This document shows positions 13,925 through 27,305 of a stretch of DNA of 64,000 nt, one piece after another. The notes under the pieces are model-generated. The model did no database searches. It worked only from the letters and a program-made list of their open reading frames with translations, and was not told the DNA's origin. Both the position numbers and the translations under genes were made by a program. Origin of the DNA: Chrysomallon squamiferum. Its lineage: Eukaryota; Mollusca; Gastropoda; Neomphalida; Peltospiridae. Positions within the stretch are counted from its first letter, which is position 1, and each line of letters begins with the position of its first letter. Location of the stretch: positions 25,712,407 through 25,776,406 of the forward strand of contig CM022679.1 in the NCBI GenBank assembly GCA_012295275.1, given 5' to 3'.

Positions 13925-14048
13925 TTCCATTTCATTTCATAATATTTTTTTAAATTTATTTTATGGGTTGTTTATATTTTATTTTATTTTATCTTATTAA
14001 GATTTTTTAATGTGTCTGTATGTGTATCTTCGTTTGTTTCTGTTGTGT

Positions 14049-14051
<3 letters not shown>

Positions 14052-14095
<44 letters not shown>
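14052..14095. repeat. (GA)n microsatellite
   Basis: A GA run with flanks that are the reverse complement of those around 10921-10964. Confidence 0.9.
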
Positions 14096-14098
<3 letters not shown>

Positions 14099-14219
14099 TT
14101 AGTTTAAAAACTAATAATCAGAAACATTAACACAGCATTTACAGACTACAAAAAAATAAATGTGCATGTGTGTGTACGTATGTATATATAAAACATTTTT
14201 TATATAAGAAAATGTCTTA

Positions 14220-14837
14220 TCCAGGTGCTCTTTCTAGCAATCTGAACACTGATTAACTTTTGATAAATTTACCAACTGAAAAGAAAAAGATAACAAAATT
14301 ATTAGAAAACAAACTTCGAATTTATGTATTAACAAATTCTTGATTGCATGGTTTGAATTATTAGTGTTGGTATTATAACAACCATTTATTGAGCCTAAAA
14401 CATAAAAAACATTAATATGTAGAGATCAAAGATTTTGATTGTACGATTATGCATATAATGCTGTCCGTTCCATTTCAGCTCACAAATTGATGTTCATTCG
14501 TTAAATCAGAAAGAAACAAACCAACCATAATATTAGATGTAGACACGTATGTTCGTAGTGGCAAGATATGACGATTAGACAAATTTCTATTGTTTTTGAC
14601 ACTGAATACATCTAAATTGTATATTGTTTAAAATTACTTCTTTCTTTTTTTAATTTTGTTTTATTTTATTTCATTTATTTTATTTTAATTTATTATTATT
14701 ATTAGTTTTTATTTCATTTTTTCTTTATTACTTTTCTCTGGAGCTGGAAACGATTTCCTAAAGTTTCTGTCAATAGAGTACGCATGTACCTCTTCACATT
14801 CTTTTATTCTATTCTTCTTCTTCTTCTTCTTCTTCTT

Positions 14838-14868
<31 letters not shown>

Positions 14869-15800
14869 TTCTTATTATTATTAGTGAATGCTACCAACTG
14901 TTCACGGTATAACAACAGATCAGATACACCCTGGAGTGTTATTTCATTTTGTTTATTTCATACCTCAGAATTCTAGGTTAAGTGTCCTCGTTTAGTGAGA
15001 AATGATGTAACGAAATATCGCTGTTATATGACTGTATTTATGCTTTCTGCTTCAAACTAAGTACAGTAAATACACTACTCACGTTGAAATATTATTAATT
15101 CCACGAATCATGCACAACTATCACGAAGGTCAATATAGCTCATCGCCCCCAAATTGTTTTTACTGAATGCTACCAACTATTCACTGTGTGACAACAGATT
15201 ACATTTTGTTTATTTCATATCTCACTATACTAAGTTAACTGTCCAATAAGATTTTTGCTTTGGGTATCAACATAAGTACAGCAAATACTGTCAATGAAAT
15301 ATTATTAATTCCACGAATCATGTACAGCAATCCGGAAGGTCAACTCAGATGCTCCCCCACAAAAAGAAAAATATTATTTACAGACAAGCAAAATAAATAT
15401 ATTATAAACTTTTTGATATTATTTTTTGAAAAAGAACACAAAAACCCCGAAAAAAAACAAAAACCCACAACAAACAAACAAAGAACTAAGCTATAATACA
15501 AAGATAAAATTTAATGTGAAAATGTTCTATCTACTAAATTATGTTCTATGAATAGCAGGCTGATAACATGGTCATGAGAAGGAAAAATCGGTTGGTTTCA
15601 CAAACGAATGTTAAACAGTTTCATATTACTTTATATTTTATATTTTTAATTTTAATTTTTATACTTTTTTCATACCTCAAAACATCTGTTGAAAACAAAT
15701 CGTAGCAAATTATTCAGTAAAACGTTTGTCGTAGACATCAAATGCAGGATTACTTGTCTAAATCACCCTGTTTCATACGAATTATGATCATGTAATAGAA
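14220..15800. repeat. mosaic repeat unit, partial copy
   Basis: This copy overlaps the end of the previous unit and restarts the series. It carries 'AGCAATCTGAACACTGATT' near 14240, 'GGCAAGATATGA' near 14560, a TTC microsatellite (about 14814-14867), then 'TCAGAATTCTAGGTTAAGTG' near 14968 and 'AATGATGTAACGAAATATCG' near 15000. The TTC run produces a spurious poly-lysine ORF on the minus strand. Confidence 0.6.
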
Positions 15801-16043
15801 TAGCGAATATTTTTCTCTTTTTCGTATCTCCGAATCGTTGGTTACTGTTGTCAGGATCAATTAACAAAACAAAGCTTTTCACTACAGTTGCTATCGTTTA
15901 TTTCAAGGAGAAATACCAATGTAAAGACCTCTTACACATATAGTATAAATTTAACACAATAGATTTAGTTTATATAGGTTAAATGCTTTATCAAAATATA
16001 AATACTTTGCAATACCGCTTAAACATAATAGTAATTATTATTA

Positions 16044-16093
<50 letters not shown>

Positions 16094-18026
16094 TGAATAT
16101 TAAAAATTAATTTAAATCTGTTGTTGTTCAGTTTGTTTTCTTTTCATTCTTGTTTAGCAGATTTTAAAAAGTAGCTTTACAGACGACGATCCTTTATATT
16201 ACATGCAGAAAATAATACAGAATAATACTAAATATTCGGATTCATGTTTGTCTCTCTCGTTTGTTTTTCCTTCTGAGATGTCCTTACGACAAGTCTGTGC
16301 TTTAACGACTTAAAATGGTCATTGCGACCTGATATTTATGTACATTAAGTGGTTTAATAAAATATATAAATCATGCAACAGCCTTAAAAGGTCACCTTGT
16401 TGTGTTTGTCTCTTTCATACCTCGGCGTACTTGTCAGAAGTGACTCATAAGCACAGATTCCCGGAGAAATACGCATACAAAGAGCTGTTATTGATGTAAA
16501 ACAGTGGTAGTGATTCCCGGGAACAACGTATATGCGACACATAATCTCTATATGACAAAATGTGTAAATCTTGTTTAATTGTTTATTTATTTATTGTTGT
16601 TGTAGTTGTTGATGCTGTGGTTCTTCTTATTATTGGTTTTTTGTTGTTGTTATTATTATCAACTTCAACATCATCATCATCATCTTTATTATTATTATTA
16701 TTAAGGGATTTTTAAAAATTATTTTTAAGTTTACTGTTATTCCGTTTGTTTACTTTTCATTCTTATTTAGTAGATTTCAATAAGGTAGTTAACAGAATAT
16801 CCTTCATATTACATGTAGAAAATAATACAGAATAATTTATTTATTTATTTATATAATGTTATATATTGTTACTGCTGTGGTTGTGGTTGTTGTTGTTGTT
16901 GTTGATATCTTCCTATATCATGTTTCTTGAGGTCGAAAATGTGTTTTAAAATACCGTGGAAGAAAAAAATAATCATATAGCAAAATAATTTCTTCCTAAA
17001 ATTCTTCCAAACTGTATTAATTGTATTTTATTATTTGTAATTTATTTTTGTGAAGCTCCTATGCATAACAACTTATTAATTTTTATTAAAGAACATAGAA
17101 CTGAAACTCAAGAAGAATTATTAAAATGTTTACTCTAAAAATGAAGATATTGCTGAAAAGATTCCTATCAGTTGCTGTTAATAAATTTTATTTTATTTTT
17201 GAAGTCAGTTATGGTATTAAATTTTAGATTTTTTATCATAAACATTAATGTTAACCAATGAAACCAGAAATGCATGCCTTTGTAATGGCGTATATGTTAA
17301 TTATGCCGATCTTCCGATAGTTTACGAGCGTACACAACTTTATATTATGCACAAAATTAGAAAAAATATTGGATTGAGGAATCAGTCACTGCGGTTAAAT
17401 TAAATTTAATCATTACATAGCAGAAAACTTAAGCTTAATTGATAACAAGATATAATTTAATCAATAATGTATTCTCCGTTGTTATTTACCATTTCTTCCC
17501 AAAGGTCCACAAGTTTATCGATGCCTCTGCAATAAAATTTGAATCAATTATGAACCGCAATGACTTATTTCTTAACCCAATATTATATAAAAATGTCTGC
17601 AGTCTATCTGTAAATGGAAAATGTCAGAGATTCAGCTGAACTTCTTCAGCACCCAGCATAATCATTTGTTTCACTAAATATATATAAACAATATTAAGGC
17701 TTCAGAGGTTTACTTCTCTTGTTTAGAATTAAAATACTAAAACGGGACTGGCACCCGGGCTATCTTAAGGAACCAGGACAGTAATGGTATGTCTGTATTG
17801 GTTACGTGTTTGTGATGTTATTAGTGTGGCTGAGTGAAATATAGTTCAAAAGAAAAGAGAGAATGTCTGGAAAGAGAGAATTCTGTACATTAATTTTAGC
17901 ACCGTCTATAATATTATGCTATCATCATTAGTTAAAAAATGCAATCGAGATCGAATTTGTGTAGTTTTTGTGTCAAGATACTTTAAAAATCTTTAAGCAT
18001 CTGGCTTCATATATATGTACACATAC

Positions 18027-18076
<50 letters not shown>

Positions 18077-19129
18077 CCAGATGCTTAAATATATTGATTT
18101 TGCATTTACGCTTGTATCATATTATAAGGCTAGGTCCTTATATTCAGAAATCTAAAATGCTTCAGCTCGAAGTATTTCGGATAATGGAAGAGCCTATTCA
18201 ACCTGTCTTAATATTGTTAATAAAAATAGTTTTTCTTTAAAGATTTAGCTGTAGTTGTAATACATTATGATGTAATAAAATAGCGGAAACGTTTTTCTCT
18301 TTTTCATATCTCCAAGTCGCTGGCTACTGTTGTTAGGAGTTGCTTATAAACAAATCTTTTCAGTATAATTGCTATTATTTGTTTCCCGGAGAAATATGTA
18401 TACAAAGACCTTTTACACATTTACTATGAATTGAACACAAGTAGTGTTCGGTTCTCGGGAACTGCTACCTTTTTAACCAAAAAATATATTCGACAACGAA
18501 TATATTATATATAACATGAAACATTCTGCAAAATTTTGCAAACCCTTCAAACGTAATAGTAATTATGTTAGTTGTATTCCTATTATTAAGGGTTTTATTA
18601 TTTTTTTTATTTTTAAGTTAGTTGTTATTCCGTTGTATTCTTCATTCTTATTTAGCAGATTTTAATTAGTCAGCTTAACAGAATATCCTTTTTATCATGT
18701 ATATTAAAATAATATAAAAATAATGCCAAAAATGCGGATTTACGTTTGTCAGTCTCATTGTTGTTTCTTTCTTCTTTTCTTTTTTTCTGTTACTGTTATC
18801 GTTGTGTTTTGTTTTCGCCTGAGAAGTGCTAACAGAAAGTCTGTGCTGTAACTATTCTAAGTGATCATTGTTACCTGATTTATTTATGTAGGCCAATTGA
18901 TTTATCAAAATATATAAATATTGCAGTAGTCTTCAAAGGTCACCTTATTATTTTTGTCTCATTCTTACCTAGGAGTTGTCAGGGGCGACTAATAAACAAA
19001 ACGGTTCAGCACAACTTTTATTATTTCCCGAAGAAATATGGTAAACTAGTATAATATAGCAATTTAACTGCTACTTGTTCAGAACGACGTATATGATATT
19101 AACAACAACAACAACAACAACAACAAAAT

Positions 19130-20880
19130 TTGGTGTTGGTATTATTGAAAATATCTGTCATTTAATATTATTTAGAAACATAAGCCTAACACATAAAATA
19201 CATTAATATCTATAGCTCTCAAATTTGGATTTTTTGATTATGGACTCAATACTGTCCGTTCAATTTCAGCTCACGAATTGTTGTTTATTCGTTAAATCAG
19301 AAAGGAGCAACTGCACCATAATATTACATGTATTATACACGCATGTACGTAGTGGCAAGATATGATGACTAGATAAACTTCTATTGTTTCGGACACTGAA
19401 TTTACTTCGGTAAATACATGTAAATTATACATAGTTAAACGTTATTTCTTTTTTGCTTATTTAGATCTTAAAAGAACATTTTGAAAACAGTTTTCATATT
19501 AAACATAATAAATAAATTGTCATTAATCATTCTACTACGATCTATTTATTAATACACAATATACAACTGTAGTAATGCTTTTGATCGTTGAATGCATTTT
19601 CATCATTTTAGGATGGTTACTAATAAACTGATAATTAATTTGTTATTTCTTCCGTTTTTTTTGTTTTTTTTCACCAAACAGCTGGACTCGATTTCCAAAC
19701 GTTTCTGTCAATAGAGGAAGCACGTGACTCATCACATCTTTTTATTATTATTATTACAGTATGCTAGCAACTATTCACTGTGTAACAAAAGATCACATAC
19801 ACCCTGGAGTGTTATTTCATTTTGTTTATTTCATACCTCAGAATTCTAGGTTAAGTGTCCAATACACATGCGCATTAATGTGTACAGTACCACGTTCGTA
19901 TATCGTTTAGTGAGAAATGATGTAACGAAATATCGCTGTAGTAAAACTATATTTCTGCTGCTTTATATATTATGGTAAACATAGTAAATACAATACTCAC
20001 AATGAAATATTAATTCCATGAATCATGCACAGCAATCAAGTCGTCTCCAAAGAAAACAACAAAACAACAACAACAACAACAACATAATTAACTATTATTT
20101 TCAGACAAGCAAAATAAATAACTTTTAAAATTTATGAAAACATATTATTTAAAAAATAATAAAAATTCAAATAAAATAAAATAAAATAAAATACTGCTAA
20201 GACATAATACAAATATAAAATATAATGTGAAATCTCTCTCTCTTTCTACTAAATTGTATTCGCATTATCGATGAATAGCAGACTGATGACCTGATCATGA
20301 GAAGGAAAAATTGATTGGTTTCACAAATGAATGTTAGTATAAACAGTCTCATGTTACTTGTTTTGTATATCTCAAAACAGCTTCAGAACAACAAACTGAA
20401 GCAAAATAGTCAGTAGAATGTTTGTCGTAGACATAAGCTACAAGATTACATATATGTAAATTGATCTTGCTTTTCGAATCAACCTGTTTCCTACGATTTA
20501 TCAGTTATTCAATTGCTCCAGCGAAGCTTGTCGTCCCACAAAGACCAGTCAAACGCCAGCTTCACTTCATTATGAACATAGACAAACTCAAAGACAGCGT
20601 CAAAATTTCAAAATCATATTCATCAAGTTATACGTTTTATAAACTCTTACAGTGTTACTCAATCTGGAGAGTTTATTATTATCACAGTTTTTAATTTGAT
20701 GGGTTTTTTAAATTATTTTATTTTATTATGATTTTTTTCATTAAATAGTTTCTTTCATCAGTTTAAAAAGGCATTTTCATATTATTTTGTTTATCGGACA
20801 TAAACTGAGTAACATCAGGGATCACGCGGGGGAGGGGGCAACATGGAAGAAATGCTCACCTTACTTTCAACCCATGGCGA
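19130..20880. repeat. mosaic repeat unit, copy 4
   Basis: It shares, in order, the 'CTCACGAATTGTTGTTTATT', 'GGCAAGATATGATGACTAGA', 'TTGATCGTTGAATGCATTTT', 'TCAGAATTCTAGGTTAAGTG', 'AGCTTGTCGTCCCACAAAG' and 'GGACATAAACTG' landmarks with the other copies. It ends near a short G-rich stretch (20826-20842) that has a counterpart at 28140-28155 and, inverted, at 61735-61748. Confidence 0.65.
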
Positions 20881-21009
20881 AGTTCTAAGGACTGAATAAA
20901 TAAATAATGCTGCCGACATTTCTGGTTTCAACGCCACAAAGAAACTGAAAAAAAAAGAAAAGATTATTAATAGAACTTTGTTTTTGTGGGAGACTCACTA
21001 GAACATTTT

Positions 21010-21450
21010 AATTACAATAAACACAGATCTCCTTTTTAATTACGAACGAGTGCTAGAATCACTGATGTAGAAGGTGATCGTTTGAACAACGGAATTAATA
21101 GTTGCAAAAATGTATGGTTTTCCTGTTGAAATTAAATGATGACAATAAATAGGTTTTATAAACTTGTATTCAAAGTAAATTAACTGAGATGGATATGTTA
21201 AATAACTGACCATAATTACATTACAGTAAAGATTATAATGTACAAATCTACGCAACAGGGAGCCCGATGCTCGAGGAATCAAACTGCAAGGAACTGTAAA
21301 TAAACATAAGAATAAAACTTTTCTCAAATAGCCTCTTATTGCACGAGTCTGTATAAACCATTTCGTTAAAGGCCCTGTTTTCATTAGATGTTTAATTTCA
21401 TGCTCATAGAAAGGTTTGGTCATTTTTTACTGTCTTATTTAACCTTCAAA
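21010..21450 (-). pseudogene. relic related to 55.5-55.7 and 59.9-60.1 kb
   Basis: The segment shares 'AAGTAAATTAACTGAGATGG'-like and 'AAAGGCCCTGTTTTCATTAG'-like stretches with the intronic parts of the damaged minus-strand gene copies at 55480-55700 and 59930-60030. The open frame at 21040-21423 (-) has no recognisable domain. I read it as a third, older copy of the same locus that has lost its exons. Confidence 0.4.
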
Positions 21451-21512
21451 AAGCTCACTTTTCCCTCTTTTTCTTGTTACATAGTTAAAGAATTTTGTAC
21501 TTTACTTCTATT

Positions 21513-21543
<31 letters not shown>

Positions 21544-22299
21544 TTATTATTATTATTTGAAATAGGTCTAACAAACTTGTCGAAAGATGACAGTCTGTAA
21601 AATTCTTGTTCTTGAAGAACAGAAGAGGGCAGTGTCTGGAATTTCAACAAAAGCCATTTTGCCGTACGCTGGCTTTGTGTATTGCCGAGATATTGTACAA
21701 ATGATGAAAACTGCCAAAATCATGAACTTCTACAGTGAAAACTAAGAAACATTTTGAAAAACAGGATTAACAAAAGTAGACCGTCGTTATTAAACTCTTG
21801 ATCACAATGTCTATATGACAAATCCCATTTTATTTTTTAAATGTGTGTTAATATAGTTCTAGTTCTTTATTTATTTATTTATATAAGGATATTATATAGA
21901 GTTTGATAAACTGGTGATATGTCAGTAAACTACATAGATTGAAACATAATTTTTTCCCTCTCTATTGATTTATTTATTTTAGAATATTTTATGCAAAATC
22001 TGAAATTATATTTTCACAGTAAGAATTGTCAACCTTAACCTTCAAACTTATGATTTTTCCGTTGTCACTCAACTTACGACTAATATTATAATTATACTAC
22101 AATGTTGTTTTAATTTTGTTTTTCTCTCCCAACACAGCAAAAGTTAAGCAAGCAGTCAAACAGTTCCTATATACTGAGTTCACTGAACAATTAGATACAT
22201 AAAAAAGTAATAATAAAAAATAATAAAAATATATAACAAATAAATAAATAAAATAAAATATATAAATTAGAATGGATACTTTGATGTTCATACCATTCT

Positions 22300-22520
22300 G
22301 GGAAAATTAACTTCGGGTTTTGCAATGCATCTTTATTTTTTTGTGCTGATTTCTTAAGTAATTGTCAACCCACAAGCAGCAGAAAAGATAATACAAGAAG
22401 CCAATCAGAAAAATTACTCATCAACTACAGGCTTATGCAAAATTTAGAAGAAATAATTTAAAACTTTAAACATTTTAAAATCTCTATGTTCTTGAATTTT
22501 ATTCTTAATGAATTATTTAT
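22300..22520 (-). pseudogene. relic of an intron of the four-domain gene
   Basis: The stretch around 22365-22500 resembles 7035-7170, the intron between domain exons C and D ('AGCCAATCAGAAAAATTACT' against 'AACCAATCAGAAATATTTTT', followed by 'CATCAACTAC' and 'GAAGAAATAATT' matches). No domain exon remains next to it. This suggests that a further copy of the locus once lay here. Confidence 0.4.
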
Positions 22521-22984
22521 AATAATAATTCTGCCTTAATATCTGAATACGTCAGTATGAGTTATTCCTCTTAGCCAATTTTATAAGGATTTACTGATGA
22601 TGGATTATTTTTTATTTGTTTAATTTTCTTTCTTTCTTTATTTATGTATTTATTTCTTTATTTATGTGTTTATTTCTTGACTGTTTTATGGCAGAAGTAG
22701 CAGCAGCAGCAGTGGTAGTAGTGGTGGTAGTAGTCGTTAGTTTAATTTTGTAAAACAAAGCTATTTAGAAGTTGTATGTTATAACAGAGAAGGAAGTAAT
22801 CTCGCGGTATTTTATATCAATGGGCCTTTTAGGCCTAGATGTTTTTTTTTGGTTGTTTATTTTTTTAATATTTATTTACTTGTTTATTTGTTTTTAAAAA
22901 GAATAATCTTCTTCTTCTTCTTCTTCTTCTTCTTTAGACTGTAGTATCACATTAAGTATAGGAATAGAATTTTATAAAAGTGAA

Positions 22985-24950
22985 GTGAAGTAATTATTTT
23001 TTATATTATTTATTGTTATGTAATACAACATCAGTAATATTTTTGATCCTTGAATGCGTTTTAATCTTTTGGATAGTTACTAATGGATAGTTACTAAACT
23101 AATTGGCAAAACAAAATTTGTTATTTCTTCTATACCTTTTTTCTCTTCTTTTATTATTATTATTATTATTCAGAGCTATCAACTATTTCACAATGCCAGG
23201 TTGACTATCCTATACACATGCGCATTCAAGTATACGGTATCACGTTCGCATGTCGTTTAGTGAGAAATGATCTAACGAAATATTACTGGACAGCATTTAA
23301 ATTTCTGCAGTCTGTATTGAGGTAAAATGCCGTAAATACAGTACTCATATTGGTAAATTATTAATTCATGAGTCATGTGTTCCAGTCAGGATGGCCACTC
23401 TTGACAAAAATATTTAAGAGCACACAACAAAACATATCTAAGGAAATGTTAAACAAATGTTCAGACTTAAGAAAGTATTTATTAAAATAATTAAATAAAT
23501 AATAAATTATAAATAAAAAAAAGTAAATAATAGTACAAAGATGAAATATAATACGAAATCTCTCTACTAAATTATGTTCACATTTTCGATGTATTGGAGA
23601 CTGACAACATTAACATGTGTCGGGAAAATTTGACTGAATTGGCAAATGAATGTTAGTTTAAAGTGTTTCGTATTTCTTTTTAATGTCTGAAATTGCTACA
23701 GAACAACAAATTGTTGAAAGGTATTCAGTAAAACGCTTGTCGAGACATACACTACAGGATTAACTGAAACTGTCTGAACTACTTAGGTTTGGCAGGTCAC
23801 CCTGTTTCATACGACTGGCGAAGCTTGTCGTCCCAGAAACATCAAGCGCTCGATGTAGCTGTCAAACACCAACTTAACTTCATAATGTACACAGACAAAC
23901 TCAAAGACAAAGTGTCAAAACTAAAAAATAATATTTATTTATAAAACATGCGTTTAATCTATTAAAGTGTCATTCAGTATCGAGCGTTTATCATCACAGT
24001 TTTAATTTTCATTATGTTGTTGTATTTTCATCAAATAGTTTCTTTCAGTAGATTAGAAAGCGTTCTTGTATTTTATTTATCAGACATAAACTATGTTATA
24101 TAGGTTAAAAGTCAAAATAACTTGGCTATGATAAAAACAATTGTATTTTGATGCATTCAGTTTTAATTTTTCTGAAACGCCGGGCAAACGATAAACAGGC
24201 CATGTAAATATGAATATGATGTCTGTTCTTTTGATAAAGAACTTTCAATACTGATTCAGATTTTCCTTTTAAAGACTTATTTATTTAATTTTTATGTCAA
24301 GATATTTCATACGAAGTTGTACATTTATCTGTTATATACTTAAAATAACCTACTAAAATGATCTACTGTTTCTCATTTTTAATAATAATGATCATTATAA
24401 AAACAAGATTTAAAGAAATAAAACAAAATCGGTGGTATTAAAACATCAACATATCAGCAATACCTTCAGATGCTTAACAGATCCATAATGAAAATATTTG
24501 AGTATTGCAATTATAAATCACTGTGGAAGTATATATTTTTATTTGCTATTAGCTTACATTACTGAGTTAGTTTCAATATTTTATTTATCATGAATTGTTA
24601 TATTTGTCAATTTTTATTTTCATTAGTTTTTTATACCGACAATTTATTTTTTAAATTTCATCCTATTTGTTAACTTCAGCTTAATAAGTAAATTTTTTAC
24701 TCCTGTAAAGTTAGTTAAATTTGTATATATTAAATTGATTATTGTTCTTGGTGACTTATCATTATTATCATTACTTGGAAATATTAAAACGTTTCCATCA
24801 GAAACTGCATGTTAATTCTTTTTATTTTCTGTTGCAAACCACATGCAATCTCTTTTTGAATCCCTGATATAAGTGGCTTCAAAATAAAAGTTTGGTGCAT
24901 GTAATAATTCATACTTTCAATAGACTCATTAACTAAACAAAACAAAACAA

Positions 24951-24981
<31 letters not shown>

Positions 24982-25514
24982 GATATAAAATTATCTTTCG
25001 ATTTAGTCTTTATATATATAAAACAAAAACTATGAAATATGTATTGGTTTCGTGTTTAGACTTGGATCACACGCTCACACTATCGCCTTATAATCTGGAA
25101 CAAACACTCATGTCTTTGTACTGCTGTGTAAGTTATGGGTACGCTGATTTTCGGCTACGTCACGTGTGTTGAGTGTTACACGAGTTATTTGTGCAGATTC
25201 AAAGGTTTAGCACAATATATAAATCTTGAATAGCCTTAACAGGTCACTTTTTGTGGCTGTCTCTTTCATACCTCGGAGCAGTTGTAATGAAGCGATCGTT
25301 AAGCATGATGATTCACCGCAGATTTTACCGTGTTTTACTTTTCCCTGAGAAACTCGTCTACAAAGAGCTATTATTCATGGAAAACAGTAGTAGCGATTCC
25401 TGGGAACTGCTACTTGTTGAGAGCAACGTATACGTGACACATAATAATTACAAGATATTAAGTGCTTTATTAAAATATATAAATGTTGCTGTAGTTATTA
25501 ATTATTTAATATCT

Positions 25515-25549
<35 letters not shown>

Positions 25550-27305
25550 TTATATTATATTTTTCTTTTTCATTTTATAATAATTTTAAAAATTCAATTG
25601 TTGGGCTATTTATATCTTATTTTATCTTATTTAGATTTTTAAATATATCTATATGTATATATTCCTTTGTGTTTGCGTATGAGAGAGTGAGAGAGAGAAA
25701 GGAGTTACTTTAAAACTGATAATCAGAAACATTAACACAGCATTTATAGACCACACAAAAATAAATGTTGATGTGTGTGTATGTATGTGTATATAAAACA
25801 TTTTTATATGAGTAAATGTTTCATCCAGTGCTCTTTCTAGCAATCTGAACACTGATTAAATTTTAATAAATTTACCAGCTGAGAAGACAAAGAGAACAAA
25901 ATTATTAGATAACAAACTTCGAATTTATGTATTAAACACATTCTTGATTGCATGGTTTGAATTATTAGTGTTGGTATTATAACAACCATTTATTGAGCCT
26001 AAAACAAAAAAACATTAATATGTAGAGGTTGAAAATTTTGATTGTATGATTGATTATGCATATAACGCTGTCCATTTCATTTCAGCTCACAAATTGTTGT
26101 TTATTCGTTAAATCAGAAAGGAACAAACGCACCATAATATCACATGTATTATACACGTATGTACGGAGTGGCAAGATATGATGTCTATATAAGTTTCTAT
26201 TGTTTTGGACACTAAATATATCTAAATTATATATTGTTTAAAGTTACTTCTTTCTGTTTTTATTTTTTTGTTTTTTTAATTTTTGTTTTTATGTTATTTT
26301 AATATATTATTACAATTAGATTTTATTTCATTTTTTCTTTATTACCGTATATACTTGTGTACAAGGCGACCGTATGTATAAGTCGAATTGTATTTTAAGA
26401 CCAAAATTGCGTCATTTTAGGTATTACTTGTGTATAAGTCGATCTGTAGATTTCAGGCACCGTCACTATTTTTAGACCAGTGTGACAGTGCCATGAAGGC
26501 CTACATTGTACACCTACTGTAACATAACTTGCACAAACTGTAACTTGCACGAATATACCATAATAACGTAAATGCTTGTATTACACGAGCTATAGCCTAA
26601 ATGTATCATAAATAGTATCTCTTTAATGTAATAGGTCTAACATGGAGACGTAACTTACCGTTATATTTAGCCATTCTATGATTTACAAAATTTGTCGGTA
26701 GTGGATATTAATGACGATTGCAATATTATTTCACCAAATTTTACAATTAAACAAGTGAGTTTTGTTTATGAAATTAGTACCGATATTTAGTGCAATTTGG
26801 CAGAGAAGTCTGCATTCCTAGATCATTGCAAGACGCCGTAAGGCATAACGCCGTACCGACGGTTTTCTCGCTTTAAAATGTATTTTTATGTCATTAAACG
26901 GAAGAATATCGTGTTTTACCTTCATATTTGGTTACGATAAAATTATATTTTTGAAAAATGAAAGACCGCGATTATTTTAGATGCATCCCGTAGCAAAAAT
27001 AGTCAAAATGGCGACTCTTCAGCAACAGCTACAAAAGCATTACCTGTGTATAAGTCGACCCCCAAAATATTACCTTAATATAGTCTCCACAAGTATATAC
27101 GGTAGTTTTCTCTGTAGCTGGAAAAATTTCCAAACTTGCTGTCAATAGAATATGCATGTGACTCATCACATTCGTTTATTCTATTATTATTATTATTATT
27201 ATTATTATTAGCGAATGTTACCAACTATTCACTGTATAACAACAGATCAGATGCATCCTGAATGTTATTTCATTTTGTTTATTTCATACCTCAGAATTCC
27301 ATGTT
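22985..27305. repeat. mosaic repeat unit, copy pair 2, with MITE insertion
   Basis: This is the second member of the long direct pair with 11343-15000. Relative to copy 1 it has gained a TA-flanked MITE (26345-27102), and just beyond its end it meets a Tigger-like fragment. Its 3' part is also the left arm of the large inverted duplication. The ORF at 25251-25580 lies inside the repeat and ends in a TTTA run, so it is not counted as a gene. Confidence 0.75.
26345..27102. mobile_element. MITE with 15-bp inverted ends and TA target duplication (left-arm copy)
   Basis: The ends are CCGTATATACTTGTG and its inverted complement CACAAGTATATACGG, flanked on both sides by TA. The related repeat copy at 14720-14740 shows the empty site (a single TA between 'TTCTTTAT' and a TTTTCTCT stretch), which fixes the insertion boundaries. 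A TA duplication is typical of the Tc1/mariner superfamily. No transposase frame is present, so the element is nonautonomous. The interior carries repeated 'GTATAAGTCGA' words near both ends. Confidence 0.8.

Larger units (their letters stand above)
11343..15000. repeat. mosaic repeat unit, copy pair 1 (matches 22985-27305)
   Basis: Long collinear similarity with 22985-27305 is visible by eye. Landmarks occur in the same order: 'GATCCTTGAATGCGTTTT' (11416; 23045), 'ATGCCAGGTTGACTATCC' (11611; 23190), 'GTGAGAAATGA', 'GTCGTCCCAGAAAC', a seasonal block of AAT repeats, and 'CTTTATTACTTTTCTC' at 14723. Further partial copies occur at about 14220-15800 and 19130-20880. No coding potential is evident in any copy. 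Confidence 0.75.
9911..22984. other. repeat mosaic without supportable genes
   Basis: No ORF here looks coding. Most of the sequence belongs to two diverged repeat families, listed separately, interrupted by ATT, AAT, CT/GA and TTC microsatellites. Short ORFs such as those at 10142-10390, 13571-13942 and 20461-20694 fall inside these repeats or inside simple-sequence runs and show no recognisable domain. An upstream exon for the 6.4-9.9 kb minus-strand gene could be hidden here, but I could not pick one out. Confidence 0.5.

Noticed and set aside
14709-14915. minus-strand ORF with poly-lysine
   Set aside because: The lysine run is a TTC microsatellite read in reverse.
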